Source: Botryosphaeria dothidea
Taxonomy: Eukaryota; Ascomycota; Dothideomycetes; Botryosphaeriales; Botryosphaeriaceae
Length of the DNA stretch: 64,000 nucleotides
Direction of reading: 5' to 3'
NCBI GenBank assembly: GCA_011503125.2
Contig: WWBZ02000062.1
Coordinates: 2,728,001 to 2,792,000, forward strand
Below the pieces are notes generated by a model that saw only the letters and a list, made by a program, of their open reading frames with translations, made no database searches and was not told where the DNA came from. Below are positions 42,418-55,347 of this stretch, piece by piece; the stretch's first letter is position 1, and each line of letters begins with the position of its first letter. A program made the translations under genes and the position numbers.

Positions 42418-45400
42418 TTATTTTTGCTTCTCTAAGCTCTGCAAGCTGACCAGCTCGAAGTATCTTCCTCTCTTTGCAATCAGATCACTGTGTGTTCCCG
42501 ACTCAACCACCTTTCCACCATCAAACACGTAGATGACGTCAGCCTTTTGGATGGTGCTGAGACGATGAGCAACGGCAATCGTGGTGCGACCCTTAGCGGC
42601 GGCATCCAAGGCGGCTTGGACGACCTTCTCGGATTCGGAGTCTAGAGCAGAGGTGGCTTCGTCGAGAAGGAGAACCTTGGGGTCACGGAGGAGGGCGCGG
42701 GCGATGGCAATGCGTTGCTTTTGACCACCTGAGAGAAGAGCGCCCTTGCTACCACAGACGGTATTGAATGCCTCACTAGAGAAGATGCGTCAGCTGTGTT
42801 CAATATGTTTAGGCTGCATGGTGAGCTTACGGAAGAGACATGATGAAGTCATAGATATTGGCGTCCTTGCAAGCCTTGATGATAGCGTCCTCTGGCACGT
42901 TCTCCCGATCCGCGCCAAGAAGAATGTTGTCCCTGATGGTTCCCTGGTACAAGGTTGGTTCTTGGCTGACGAGCGCAATGTAGCTACGGTAGTCGTTGAT
43001 GTTGAGCGAAGAGATCTCCTTTCCGTCGGCATAGATGCCGCCCGTGAGGGGGTTGTAGAAGCGTTCGAGAAGGGCAATGGTCGTGCTCTTTCCACAGCCA
43101 CTTGCACCCACAAGGGCTACGTATTGGCCAGGCTTCACAGTGAGGTTCAAACCGCGAAGCACCGGCTGCTCGGGGCGGGTGGGATAGCGGAAATGGACGT
43201 TACGGAACTCGATGTGCCCTTCCATGCTGCCGATCTTCTCGCCATCCGTCGACCATGTGTCGATCTCCGGCCTGCGGTCGAAAAGAGTCTTCAGCTGAAC
43301 GGCGGCATGCTTGGCCTTGCCCATATCAGGCGCGAAGCTGAAAATTGTGCCGGCAGACTGAGCACCGAAGGTGATGGCAGCAAAACAGACGAAGAACTGG
43401 AACAGCGTGTACTCGCCGCTGCTGATGAGCGTTCCACCGTACCAGAAACCAAGGGCAGTGCAAAGGAACATGCCAGACTGAGACAGGGCGTAGAGTGAAG
43501 ACGACTTGAGGATTGAACGCAGATTTTTCGCCCCTTGGTCTACAAGTTGCTGGTGATAATTGGCATAGACATCATCTTCGCGGGTCAGAGATGCAACGGT
43601 GCGAATGGCTGATGTAGCCTCGCAGGCATAGGACGCAGACTTCTCGTAGGCCTTCTTGGACCGCTGTTCAAAGCGAGCCAATATCCAAAAGCGTAGGAAA
43701 CCGCAAGTGAGAAGCACTGGAATAGTTGCAGTGCAAACTAGACCAAGCTTCCAACCAATTGAGATACCAAGAGCAAGTGCTCCGATCAGTGTGGTCAAGA
43801 CCGTGAAGATTGTTCCAAGAGTGGCACCGCTCAGACCGGCGAGGTTCGTAGTCTCGGTGGAAAGGAACGAAGTGAGAGCACCGGCGCTGTTTTCTTCTTT
43901 GTCGAAGAAAGAGATATCTTGGCGCAGCATCGTACGGAAAGCAGTATCACGGACCCGGTGGATCAGCTTCTCGGAACAGATGGCAAAGCACAAGCCTTGA
44001 CCGGTGAAGGAGATGAGCTGAGTGATGGCGAGCATGAGATACATCAAACTCCAGAAATTTGCTTCAGAGCGGAGCTTGCCGTACTCCGATGGTGGTCTTG
44101 ATAGGGCGGAGATCGACTTGGCGAAGAAGACAGCCTGGGTGGGATTGCCACCGCCAGCAATGATGGACCAGAACAGGCCCTGTACCATGAGAAACCATTC
44201 CTTCTTGTTGAAGCTTGCGATCAGTTTTATGAGGGTCCCGAGCGAGTATTTCCGGTCCTTCTCGGGTTGCCTTTTGGCAATCGCTACACTCGATTCAGAC
44301 TTTCCGGACTGGGTGCGCTTCAACCGCGCTGCGACGTCGTCATCAGGGTCAACAGAGTACATTCCCTTTTCAGAGTGAAGGGAAATAGTTCGCTTGATGT
44401 TTTCGTCATCGATTTCGGTGAGATCGACCTCTTCTTCTTCAGCTCTCTCGTTCGCAGCTGCGATCCTCTGGGCTTCGACGAGGTTGTAGTATGCCTGCTT
44501 CCGCTCCAAAAGCTCGTTATGGTTGCCCTGCTCTACGATGCGTCCCTGGGACATGACCACAATTTTGTCTGCAGTCTTGATGGTTGACAGCCGATGCGCA
44601 ATGACAATGGTAGTACGACCCTGCGCAGCCCTGTCCAGCGCAGCCTGCACGACACCTTCACTCTTGGTGTCCAGGGCCGAAGTTGCCTCGTCAAGAAGCA
44701 AAATCTTCGGATCGCTCACGATGGCACGCGCAATGGCAATACGCTGCTTTTGACCACCAGAAAGGAGGAAGCCGCGTTCACCGACGTTGGTCTCGTAGCC
44801 TTCAGGGAGAGCGGAGACGAAATCATGTGCATTGGACATCCTCGCAGCATTGTAGACCATTTCACGCACCTTTTCACCCTCTAGGTGCTCATACTGAGTT
44901 CCGATGAGACCGTGCTTGATGTTGTTGAAGATTGTTGTGGCAAATAGAACCGGCTCTTGTTGAACAAGCGAAATTTGTTGACGCAGCCAGTGGAGATTAA
45001 GCTCTTGAACGTTGACGCCATCGAGAAGGACCTCGCCTCCAACAGGATCGTAGAAGCGCTCGACAAGCCCGACAATGGTGCTTTTCCCAGATCCGGACGC
45101 GCCTACAAGGGCAGTAGTTTTACCAGCCTCAACAACCAAGTCTACACCATCCATGACAGTAACTTCAGGTCTGGAGGGATAGATGTGCTTGACTTTCCTG
45201 AGCTCAACATGGCCTTGAAGACTTTCAAGCTTTTTGCCTTCCTTGGAAGTGGGGTCCAGGGGGGATTTCCGGTCAATGGTACTGTACATTTTCGAAGCAG
45301 CGGCGGTGGCAGTAGTGAAAGCCTGCAGCCAGGGTCCAATGTTTCCGAGAGAGAAGGCACCGATCATGACGGCAAGAAGAATGGTCAGGACGTCGGAGAG

Positions 45401-46498
45401 GGACATTTCACCCTTGACGAGGTAGCGGGATCCCATCCAAAAGGCAAGGCCGTAGTTGAGGTAGACAATAGTCATCATGGCGCCAAGCATTGAAGCGAGC
45501 ACCGTCTTCATCTTCTTGCCCCAGAACTCGGCAATAACGAGATGCTCGTTGTATTGGCGAGCGAGCTTGTCTTGAGTTCCGAAAGCCACGGCGTTCCTGA
45601 TGGAGCTGAAAACTTCTTCCACGACGGTTCCTCCAAGGGCGTACGAAGCAAGCGACTGCTTGTTGTACTTCATGATGAAGGTAGAGCCCCCTCCCATAGT
45701 GAAGACGATGGCGAAAATGGTGGAGCACAGAATCAAGGTGAGTTTCCAATATTTGACGAAGCCAATAACGAAAGCGGTGATGAAGGTTGCCAGAGACTGT
45801 TGGACGAGGCCCACTTTCTCGGAAATGCCATCTTGAACCAAATTGGCGTCGGCAGTAATTCTCGTGGTGATCTCGCCAGCGCCCAGCTTGTCAAAGTAGC
45901 CGACGTTCTGGCGAAGAATGGCAGAGAGATAGTTCTCCCTGATTCTGGAGGAGATACGCTCGCCGACGTAGATCCAGCCAACTGTGGCAATGTAGCAGGT
46001 AAAGAACTCGCCAATGAACAGATAGACAAAGTACAAGACGAACTTGGTCAGTTCGTCATTGAACTCGCCGCGGGACAAGGTACCCTGAAACATTCCTTGA
46101 AAAGTGCCCGAGAGGGAACCGAAGACGACAGTCATAAGTGGAAGGACGGCCCCGGCAGCGATGGCGCAAATGGAGGAGACTGCGATGATAACCCATTCCA
46201 TGTTCGTGGCATAACGGTACAGAGCGAAGTATGATATGCTCACAGGGGGGGTGTCGAGCTGTCTCTTCAAGATTTCGCGCTCATTTTCCGGAAGGTGGGC
46301 GAAAGGATCCGTCTCCTCTTCGGTCGCTTGGACGTCAACATGGGTAGTGTCTACGAGATTGAGAGCAGGAGCCTCAGCTGGAGCAGGGACCTGGTTGAAG
46401 ATGGCCTTCTCATTTTCAAGGGTCACGTCGGTGGCGGACGAAGGGGCCTGGCTGATGTGTTTTTCCGCCTGGTGATTGCTGTCCCCGTCAATGGCCAT
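42418..46498 (-). CDS. ABCB-type multidrug/lipid exporter (full transporter, MDR1-like)
   Basis: Two exons (42831-46498, 42418-42775) around a 55-nt intron encode 1341 residues arranged TMD1-NBD1-TMD2-NBD2, the P-glycoprotein layout. Such pumps export hydrophobic drugs, lipids or peptides at the plasma membrane using ATP. After an acidic leader, TMD1 starts at about residue 100 ([21 protein letters not shown]). NBD1 shows Walker [10 protein letters not shown], signature [14 protein letters not shown], Walker [13 protein letters not shown] and H-loop VIAHRLS. NBD2 shows [35 protein letters not shown] and VAHRLSTIQ. Both ATP sites look intact, unlike Ste6 or PDR-type pumps with a degenerate site. 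The intron sits between the NBD2 Q-loop and signature and joins IMSLP to EAFNTVCG. It resembles Aspergillus Mdr1/AtrD; the substrate cannot be told from sequence. Confidence 0.95.
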
Positions 46499-47853
46499 GG
46501 TGGCCGGTGGGTTGATGTGGGAGCCCGTTCGATGTCGGATTCAGGTGTGTAATAACGAGACCTTGGGAAGTGTGAGTGAGGCCAAAGCAATGTTGTGGTG
46601 GTGGTAGCGGACAAAGAAGGCCAAGAAGGCAGGCGGGATTGGACTGGCTTTATCGGGAGGCAAGAAGTGCCATGAGAGGGCAAGCGCAATCAAGGGCGGC
46701 TAGACCACGGGCAAAAGAAACAAAACGGCGGGACAGTCTCGGTGTTGGATGTAAATGGGAGGAGTGATGAAACGCGGTGTCGGGATGGCAAGACACTGGG
46801 GCTGGGAAGGCTCTAGGCTTAGTTATAGAGGGCGTTGTACTCCAGTGCAGGTTTATGTCCGGCAGCCAGTGATCCGAAGGTCAACCACGAGCTCCGGGCT
46901 CAGGCAGACTTGCCAGGCGGGGCGGGCAGCCGAGCGCGAGTACGACGGGTGCATACGACCGCTGGTTGGCCTGATCTCCGGCAGCCGCGAGCCCGTTTGC
47001 GGCACCAGGCCCGCCTGCTCGCAAGCTCTTCCCCTTTGGGCCACCGCGCAATCGCTCCTATTTCGCTTCCACCACAATCCTTCTCGAAGCTGCTCCACCG
47101 CCGCCATTCCACCACCGCCGTGCTCTGCTCGCCGTCTTCACCGGCTCTCAGTGCGACACGACATGCATAAGTAATTGAGTCATAGACTCGTCGCTGAAGG
47201 ATGCGTGTACGCGCCAGCCGTCAGCTGCTGCAGCCTGCAGCCTGCAGCCCGCAGACCGTAGCTCGCAGCCCGTCCAGGCAGCGGCATTGTGTGCGTGCCA
47301 ATCCCGACTTGGTGTGGCGACAATAACGGCAAGTGCATAGCTCTTCGGTGTTCGGAGTGCCGTTATCCCGTTTCTTACGCCGTCTTCCCCGATCGCGAGC
47401 ACCGTCTCTGGCCCGGGTCAATACTCGTACCTTCAGCCCAGTGACACCGTGCTCTGGAGGCGTTCGCCCCTGCGCCGCATGGCTTACTACATAGCAGTCG
47501 TACATGCTGCGCGGAAGCATGCTGCGCGCCTTGCGACCTTGGACCTGGCGGTCAGTGTCTTACCGAGGCACTGCTCCTCACATAAGCAATAATTTCGGCG
47601 GTACTGCTTAGGGTCAAACGTCTCGTGCATGAGCTGTTCTCTGTAGAAGGTTTTTAGAGTTTGAACTGGAGATCCCTCCCGAAACGGTATTGCGATTGCT
47701 TGCATGTGAGCTTGTCGGCCAAAACGCTTGGCAGCAAAACGTGCCAAGCTTGTGTCAAACTCCACAGCTGTGCCTTTGCCTGTGCCTCTGCGCCTCGACT
47801 CCGACCCCAACACCAACACCACACGTCCAACCCCACCACCGCATCCTGCCGCT
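46499..47853. other. Divergent upstream region of the ABC transporter and CWC2
   Basis: No credible gene. A cluster of overlapping CTGCAG/CCTGCAG units lies at 47224-47250. The region probably carries both promoters. Confidence 0.5.
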
Positions 47854-49083
47854 ATGGCTGAAGTTGAAGCGCAGACCGTCGCCCCAGCTGCACCACAGCA
47901 AGAACCCTCCAACGAACTCGTCACCACCTCCGCCGACGGTGCTGAAAAGGTCATCATCACCACCAACGCCGAGGGCAAAAAGATCAAGAAGATCATCCGC
48001 AAGAAACGCCGCCCCGCCCGCCCCCAGGTCGACCCTAGCACCTTCAAATCCGAGCCCCCGCCCCAGACTGGCACTATCTTTAACATCTGGTACAACAAGT
48101 GGAGCGGCGGCGATCGCGAGGACAAGTACCTCTCCAAGCATGCTGCGCCCTCGCGCTGCAACATCGCACGCGATACCGGCTATACCCGCGCCGACAGCGT
48201 TCCTGGAAGCTATTTCTGTCTGTTCTTCGCCCGTGGCCTGTGTCCCAAGGGCGCTGACTGTGAATACCTGCACCGCCTTCCCACAATCCACGACATGTTC
48301 AACCCCAACGTCGACTGCTTCGGCCGAGACAAACACGCCGACTACCGCGATGACATGGGAGGTGTCGGAAGCTTTATGAGGCAGAATCGGACACTTTATG
48401 TTGGCCGCATCCACGTCACCGATGACATTGAAGAGGTCGTCGCCCGTCACTTCCAGGAATGGGGCCAGATCGACAGAATACGCGTCCTGAATACCCGTGG
48501 TGTCGCCTTCGTCACTTATACCAACGAGGCCAACTCGCAGTTCGCCAAAGAAGCCATGGCTCACCAATCCCTGGACCACAACGAGATTCTCAATGTGCGG
48601 TGGGCGACTGTCGATCCCAATCCGCAGGCTCAAAAGCGTGAGGCCCGCCGCATTGAGGAGCAGGCTGCGGAGGCCATCAGACGTGCCCTGCCCGCTGACT
48701 ATGTGGCCGAAATCGAAGGTCGTGATCCGGATGCGAGGAAGCGTAGGAGGGTTGAGGGTAGCTTTGGTCTTCAAGGCTACGATGCGCCAGATGATGTGTG
48801 GTATGCAAAGGAAAAAGCTGCTCAACTGGAAGCGGCGCAAAATGGAGGTCTTTTGGAAGCGCCGGAGGAGCAGAAGCTCCTGGAGGCTGCTGCAGATCAG
48901 GAAGAAGAGGTCAACCAGCAACAACTAGCACAGATCAAAGAGGAAGAAAGCAGTGGTATCTTCTCCGGATCCACTCTGGCAATGCTGAAGAATTCCGGTG
49001 TCAGCTTCACGGCAGGCAAGAAGCAGGAAGACCGGCCAAAGGGCCCGCTTGTCGGATATGGAAGCGATAACGACAGCGATTGA
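47854..49083 (+). CDS. CWC2: Pre-mRNA-splicing factor CWC2
   Basis: A single exon of 409 residues. Cwc2 belongs to the Prp19-associated (NTC-related) group and contacts U6 snRNA and the intron, helping form the catalytic centre of the spliceosome. After a basic amino stretch (KKIKKIIRKKRRPARPQVD) the Torus domain appears: TGTIFNIWYNKWSGGDRED, then the CCCH finger with Cys122, Cys130, Cys136 and His140 (FCLFFARGLCPKGADCEYLH), IHDMFNPNVDCFGRDKHADY, and the RRM from about residue 180 (TLYVGRIHVTDDIEEVVARH, GVAFVTYTNEANSQFAKEAM). A charged tail ends VGYGSDNDSD. The ATG at 47854 was preferred over an upstream in-frame TTG because homologues begin near it. A 389-codon antisense frame is a shadow. 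Confidence 0.95.
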   Translation: MAEVEAQTVAPAAPQQEPSNELVTTSADGAEKVIITTNAEGKKIKKIIRKKRRPARPQVDPSTFKSEPPPQTGTIFNIWYNKWSGGDREDKYLSKHAAPSRCNIARDTGYTRADSVPGSYFCLFFARGLCPKGADCEYLHRLPTIHDMFNPNVDCFGRDKHADYRDDMGGVGSFMRQNRTLYVGRIHVTDDIEEVVARHFQEWGQIDRIRVLNTRGVAFVTYTNEANSQFAKEAMAHQSLDHNEILNVRWATVDPNPQAQKREARRIEEQAAEAIRRALPADYVAEIEGRDPDARKRRRVEGSFGLQGYDAPDDVWYAKEKAAQLEAAQNGGLLEAPEEQKLLEAAADQEEEVNQQQLAQIKEEESSGIFSGSTLAMLKNSGVSFTAGKKQEDRPKGPLVGYGSDNDSD

Positions 49084-50906
49084 ACACCGCGTAACGCGCG
49101 TGCAGGCATTAAGATGAATGTTGCTCGTTGGCATTGTTCCTGAGATCCGGTCCAGGACTCGCTCGTGCAAGAAGTATTTCGCAAAAAACATCGCCGAAGT
49201 CGTCTGCCAATAAGACAGTTCAGAGTACGCGTTCGGGACATCGCTTACGACGACCGAGACCATCGTAGATCGTATCTCGGATTCGCTTTTTCGAGCTCTC
49301 AGTGCGTTCGGTAGTGGACTACATGGACTACATGGACTCCGAATGAAGTCTGTATCCAAACCGCAAGTGTTACCTTCTTGAGGAACCTGGGGTTTCGGAC
49401 CCCGGCGCCCAGGAGTGGAGGCGTTTGGACAGCTGGGAATCTAGACATGGATACTTGTGAAATAGCGGCTAGTATGGGTGGTGGAATTTTGCTCATTCAC
49501 AAGAGCATCGAATGCGACCCCCCTCCAAAAAAAAAAGCCACTCAATAGTGGAATAGTTCATGTCCTCAATCATGCCCGTCGTGTCGCTTCCTGTGGTATT
49601 TCGCAGAAAGGAATTTTTCTTTGAGCCACTTGTTCTTGTCACTTTACTAATTTCCGTGTGAACACGCAAGCACCATAAGCCACAGCATTCATGACATTGC
49701 AGATATTGCATACGCAGGTCTGTGATGCAGCTTGCGGAGATGGAAGCCGTTGCGAAGGATCTTTGTCATTTTACTCAGCTCGCCCCACTTTCGCAAGCCT
49801 TTCCCAATTGGGATTTGCAGATGCCTAGCGGAGTGGATCCTATTGTTGCACGGAGTTGTAAATGACGGACTGGTTTGTTCCGAGTGCCGACAGTAAAGAC
49901 CTAATTCGAGGAGCTGAAAGGTGGCAGGCCCAGCACCGCTACTGTCCGGGATTACGGGGTCGTTCAATGGAAAATTCCGGAATAAAGCGTGTGAAACGAG
50001 GGAAGTACAGTCGACAGTTAGCGGCAGTGGCCTTCACGAAACATAATCTTACAGGCAATCGAAGAAGACGTCTGGACAGCTTTGTCGTGTTATGCTTATG
50101 TCGAGACGAATGCCTCAACTCCCGATCACATGTCCATGGAAATTCCACTCAGCACTCACCGTCGGCTACAACACCTCTCGTAGGGCTCATTCGAGACGCG
50201 ACTGTCGGGTAGGTCTCACGTGTGTCCGAGGGACAACCAGTCGATTTTCACAGGCGGCATGTATTCTGCAGGAAGCATTGATGCGCCTGTGCCAGGGAAA
50301 AGGGACGGCTGTCTGACTGCCTTTCCCCATGCATAGCGCCTTTGTAGATTTAACCTTGTGTTACGAATGGAGACGCTTCAGCTTGCACCGTATTCTTGGA
50401 AGAGTAGAAAATGATTTGAGCAAAATCCAAGGAGCCTGTCGATCTCAAGGAGCCGCATCCCATGTCAGCGAAACGAAGAAAGCGCAAGCTATAGTAGCAT
50501 GAAGACAATGTAGAATCAGCACTTCCGCGAGAACAGTACCGGTATCAGCAGCGAGCTCACTGGGCAGTCGCAAGTGCTTGGAGTTGCAGGAAGATAGACG
50601 TTGCGAATGGTGTTGATGTGAGTGATCGACAGCAGTGCAGGGATGCCGACGGCGCCAAGACCGCGTGGCCGGCGAAGGTCGCGCAGCTCGACGTGAGCAT
50701 TGTCGTGCTGCTCCATCTCGCGTCCGCCAAACAACATCTGCTGCTCTCTCCATCTTCCACCGCCTCTCGCGCCCGATTCATCCTCCTTTCTCGCCTAAAG
50801 GCGCCACCTTGATGGGCGTGTAACGCGCCCATTTTCTCCCTCGCCGCGCCTCGACCTCCTCGCAAACTTCGGCGTCCTCTTCACCTCCGCGCGACTGCAA
50901 CCCACC
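49084..50906. other. Intergenic, no gene called
   Basis: 1.8 kb between CWC2 and CTR9. Small frames on both strands (for example 49862-50212 plus and 50516-50737 minus) have no domain or splice support. No tRNA-like B box was noticed. Confidence 0.55.
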
Positions 50907-53900
50907 ATGGCTGCTCCGAACGGTCTCGCCAACGGCGTCAACGGCCACGGCGCCATCAATGGCGCTATCCAATCGAAGCGCTTCTCGGACATTCCCGGCG
51001 TCATTGATGTAACTGTCGCTGAGGGCGACGTCGTTGAGCAAGTCGAAATCGACCTCGTCGAGCTGGCCGACGACCCCACCGAGCTTTGCATTCTTCTGGA
51101 GAACGAGAGCGTGGTAAAGTCGACCTGGATGACCATTGCCCTGGCATATGCGAAGCAGCGCAAGACTGCCCTGGCCATCGACATCCTTCACAAGGCCCGC
51201 GATGCTTTCAGCAGAGCCGGCGCAGAAGAGAAGCTCAGCATCTTGAGTGCACTCTTCTGGTTGAACCTTTGCATGTGCCGTGAAGCTCCTCGCCTCAGGC
51301 CTGGTAAGTATCCGCCACATTTCTCGATTTGGCTTTCTTTAATTGACCTGTCGCAGAGGGTGCCTCTCCAGACCTCAAGACCAAGGAGCAGTGGATCCAA
51401 GCTGCGACTGCTAATCTCAACGATGCCTCCCGCATCAGTCCCTCCTACGCCCCTCTATTTCTCGCTCGTGGCGTACTCTACCTCCTCCGCGCCTCGGCCA
51501 TTACCCCCACAAAGTCGGGGGCCCCCGATAGCGCCGAACGTACCGATGCCCTACGCCAGGCCGCAAAATGCTTCGATGACTCCCTCCGTGCTTACCAAGG
51601 CAAGAACCTAATGGCAATACTTGGCAAGGCGAGAGTGCAATATTCGCTCGGCAAGTACGTAGATTCGCTACAATGCTATCAGCGAGTCCTTGAGAGAGCT
51701 CCTGATATGGTGGATCCCGATCCTCGCATTGGTATTGGCTGCTGTTTATGGCAGCTAGGCCACAAGGATGACGCCAAGAATGCATGGCAACGTGCGCTGG
51801 ACTTGGTGAGTGGCGCTGGTCGTGGGCGCGGGAGAAGTGCTGCTAACTGAGCCCTGTAGTGCCCCGATTCCAAGACTGCAAACATTCTGCTTGGCCTCTA
51901 TCACTTGAACGTCTCTTCTCAGTTCCCTACTACGTCGCCCGATTTCGCTCCCATCTACAAGAAAGCAATGACGCAATACACGCAAAAGGCCTTCAAGCTG
52001 GACGATAAATACCCTTTGACTTGCGCTACCTTTGGTGGTTATTTTCTCATGAGGAAAGCCATGGCACAAGTGGAACGCTTGTCGAGAAGAGCGATCGATT
52101 TCACCGATGTCAATGCGGTCGCCGGTGATGGTTGGTACCTGCTCGGCAGGAAAGAGCACTATGAGAATGAGATTACCAAGGCGCTCGAGTACTATCAAAG
52201 GGCGGATACCGCACGTGGTGGTGAAGATCGCGGCTACCTCCCGGCTAAGTTCGGCATGGCCCAGATCCGTATCATGATGCAGGATTTCGAAGGCGCCAAG
52301 CTCCGTCTGGAGAAGATCATCCAACAAAGCAAGAGCATAGAGGCCATGACTCTGCTGGGAACCTTGTATGCTGAGGATGTGTTTACAGCCCAGGCATCGA
52401 ACACAAAAGAAGACAAGTCTAACGAGCTAAAGAAAGCCATTTCACTCCTCGAGGGTGTCCGGTCAGCTTGGAAGGATCCGAAGCGCAAGGCCTCGCCGGA
52501 TTCGGCCGTCCTGCTCAACCTCGCGCGCTTGTATGAAGTCGATCACCCTGAGAAGAGTCTTCAATGTTTGCACCAGGTTGAGCAGATGGAACTGGACGAA
52601 ATCCCAGAGGAGGACCGACCGGACGAACCTCAAGCGCCAGATCCCAAGCAGGAAAATTACGAGGCTGCCAAGGAGGTCTACGAGGAGGCGAAGCGTGCCT
52701 ACCTCAACGCGCTCCGCGAGAATCTGCCGCCTCAGCTGCTCAACAACATGGGGTGCTTCTACTATCAACAGGAAAAATACGCTCAAGCCAGAGAGCTCTT
52801 TCAGTCTGCTCTGAACGCTTGCGTGAAAGTAGGTGACAAGGACCAGTCTGTTGACACAGATGCTCTGGTCACTACCATCAGCTACAGCCTGGCCCGCACT
52901 TACGAAGCGGAAGGGATGCTGGACGAAGCGAAAAAGGTGTACGAAGGTCTCCTCCAACGGCATAGCGATTATGTTGACGCCAACATCCGTCTCACTTATA
53001 TCAAGCTTCGTCAAAGCCCTCAAGGTGAGGGCCCGAAGGCTATGTCAGAACTGTATAAGGCAGAATCCTCAAATCTTGAGGTACGCGCTCTTTACGGCTG
53101 GTATCTGAACAAGTCAAAAATGCGGACCAGCAACATCAACGAGGATCAAGAGCAGCGTCATTACAAGCATACCTTGCAACAGTATGACAAACATGATCGG
53201 TACTCTCTTACGGGCATGGGGAATATCTACTTGACAATTGCCCGCGAAATGCGGAGAGACACCGAACAGGACAAAGAGAAGCGGCGCAAGATGTACCAGA
53301 GAGCCGTCGAGTTCTTTGACAAGGCCCTGCAGCTGGACCCCAAGAACGCCTACGCCGCCCAGGGTATCGGCATTGCGCTCATTGAATGTAACAGGGACTT
53401 TGCCGGTGCCGTTCAACTCTTCACCAAAGTCAGGGAGGCGATCAGGGATGCCAGTGTCTACATCAACCTTGGCCATGTTTATTGCGAGTTAAAGCAATAC
53501 TCTCGTGCCATCGAAAACTACGAAATAGCTCTGAGCAAGGATCGTGCCCGCGACCCTACTATTCTAGCTTGTCTCGGCCGTGTCTGGCTCCTGAAGGGCA
53601 AACAAGAGAGAAACATCCAAGCCATGAAGACTTCTTTGGATTATTCTCAACGAGTAAGTCATAAAAGGTCCAATGATTTTGCTAGATGCTGACAACTTTC
53701 AGGCTCTCGAGGTCGCGCCAGAGCAGATCCACTTCAAATTCAACGTTGCATTCGTTCAGATTCAGATTGCTCAACTAATTCATGGGCTGGCCGAGAACGT
53801 GCGTTCGTTGGATGAGGTCGAGGCAGCGGCAAAGGGCTTGGACGAGGCCATTGAAGCTTTCAGCACCATTGCGAAGTCACCCAACCCGCCTTTTCCACGA

Positions 53901-54731
53901 CAAGATATCGAGATGCGTGCCAATATGGGTCGTAACACCCAGAAGAAACAGCTAGAACGTGCGATCCAAAGCCAGCGCGAATACGAGGAGAAGAACGCTG
54001 CTAAGCTCAAGGAAGCCCGTGAGAAGCGGGAAGCAGAGATTCAGAAGCGGGAAGACGAGAAGCGCCGGAAGGAAGAAGCCGAGGCTGAGCGTCTCCGAAA
54101 GGTCGCTGAGGAGCGTCAGAAGATGCAGGAGCGCGATCGTGAGCTTGCTGCGAAGCGTGCGGATGAAGAGAGACGCATACAGGAGGCCGAAATGACGACC
54201 GATTCCGAGACGGGAGAGCGCAAGAAACGTCAAAAGAAGAGGGCTGGCGGAGGTGGAAAGCGCAAGAAGAAGGGTGACGACTCGGACCTTGAAGGAGAGG
54301 GCGGGTCGGACAGCGAGGCAGGTGGTAGAGGCCGTCGCTCTAGGCGCCGGACCACTACATCGGCGACTCCTGGTGGATCTGGAGACGAGAAGCCGCGGAA
54401 AAAGAAGAAGAGAAAGCTCGAGCGCAAGACGACTAAGCAAAACAGCAAGTTCAAGTCGAGCGAGTTTGTTCAGAGTGACGACGACTCAGACCTGGACGAC
54501 ACCACGCAGGCCGCGAACGAGTCCTTGGCCGCTAAGGTCAATGACGCCGAGGCGTCACCAAAGCCTGACGGCGATAGCGGAGATGAGGCACCGGCCGCAA
54601 GTCGGCAACGAAAGAGAGTTATCGACGACGACGAGGATGAAGATGAGGACAGTGGGCCCGCACAGGCTTTCGGTCATGTCGATGGAGATACACCAATGGC
54701 TGGACTGGATGATGATGACGACGACGAGTAG
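50907..54731 (+). CDS. CTR9: CTR9, TPR subunit of the Paf1 transcription-elongation complex
   Basis: Four exons (50907-51303, 51357-51805, 51860-53653, 53703-54731) with introns of 49-54 nt encode 1222 residues. Ctr9 is the tetratricopeptide scaffold of Paf1C, which travels with RNA polymerase II and promotes H2B ubiquitination and H3K4/K36 methylation. The amino region reads GVIDVTVAEGDVVEQVEIDL, then TPR helices repeat from about residue 60 to 880, for example GKARVQYSLGKYVDSLQCYQ, LLNNMGCFYYQQEKYAQARE and ASVYINLGHVYCELKQYSRA. A long Glu/Arg-rich helix (about 950-1040) is followed by a Lys-rich basic stretch and an acidic carboxyl tail ending DDDDDE. All junctions keep phase and restore TPR helices. 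Length and layout match fungal Ctr9. Confidence 0.96.
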
Positions 54732-55347
54732 TGGCCTGACTGCTTGGTCTTGCCAAAGAATTCAGAGGGAAGGGAGGAGATCCAAGGGCAGTAGTGCATG
54801 AGCAACGGCGTTACTTTAGGTTCATGGAGGAATGCTCAAATGCTGGCGCGAGATAAAAATTACCATTCGAACGTTTGTTTTGCCTTTTTCTCCTTCAACA
54901 TAGCTCACAAAATGGATACCAGACGATGGCATTGGAGAGAACGCGCTGGTGTACGAATATGATAGCAATGGATAATTCTTTCTCGGATCCACTGAGTGCT
55001 CTGCTGGTTTGCGATACTAGCGTGGAAGCCGTTTGCTGGACGGTGAGTCCAACGGATACTAGTGCGGTGTTTTTGAGGCCCGGTAGCCACTATCGGTCTT
55101 CAACCGTCCTGGCTTCAACACCCCATCAATCCCTTGGGACTTGCATAATTTGCTCATACTGTTCTCATGGCTAAGATTTGGCCCCACTGAGAATGAACTA
55201 AGATTTGGTCCCACTGAGTCTCATATGGGTACAAAAATGGCCTCAGGTTCCATCCTCATCTTCTCACCACCATTTCTGTCTAGGTCAACCACTGTCTGAC
55301 TTTATGCTCCATAGGTGAGCCTTTCAGAGAGTCATACCTTGGACAAT
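54732..55347. other. Intergenic between CTR9 and the Apple-domain protein gene
   Basis: Contains a direct repeat of a 21-bp segment CTAAGATTTGGYCCCACTGAG at 55171-55191 and 55198-55218, likely in the upstream region of the following gene. A short frame MGTKMASGSILIFSPPFLS (from about 55225) looks signal-like but no splice join to the downstream gene was found. Confidence 0.5.
55171..55218. repeat. Two-copy 21-bp direct repeat
   Basis: CTAAGATTTGG[C/T]CCCACTGAG occurs twice with a 27-bp period, differing at one C/T position, upstream of the Apple-domain protein gene. Confidence 0.8.

Noticed and set aside
47755..48924. 389-codon minus-strand frame opposite CWC2
   Set aside because: It mirrors the CWC2 coding exon, is hydrophobic Gly/Val-rich without a domain, and arises from the codon use of the real gene.
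50516..50737. 73-codon minus-strand frame upstream of CTR9
   Set aside because: No family resemblance, start context or splice partner; likely in the CTR9 leader.
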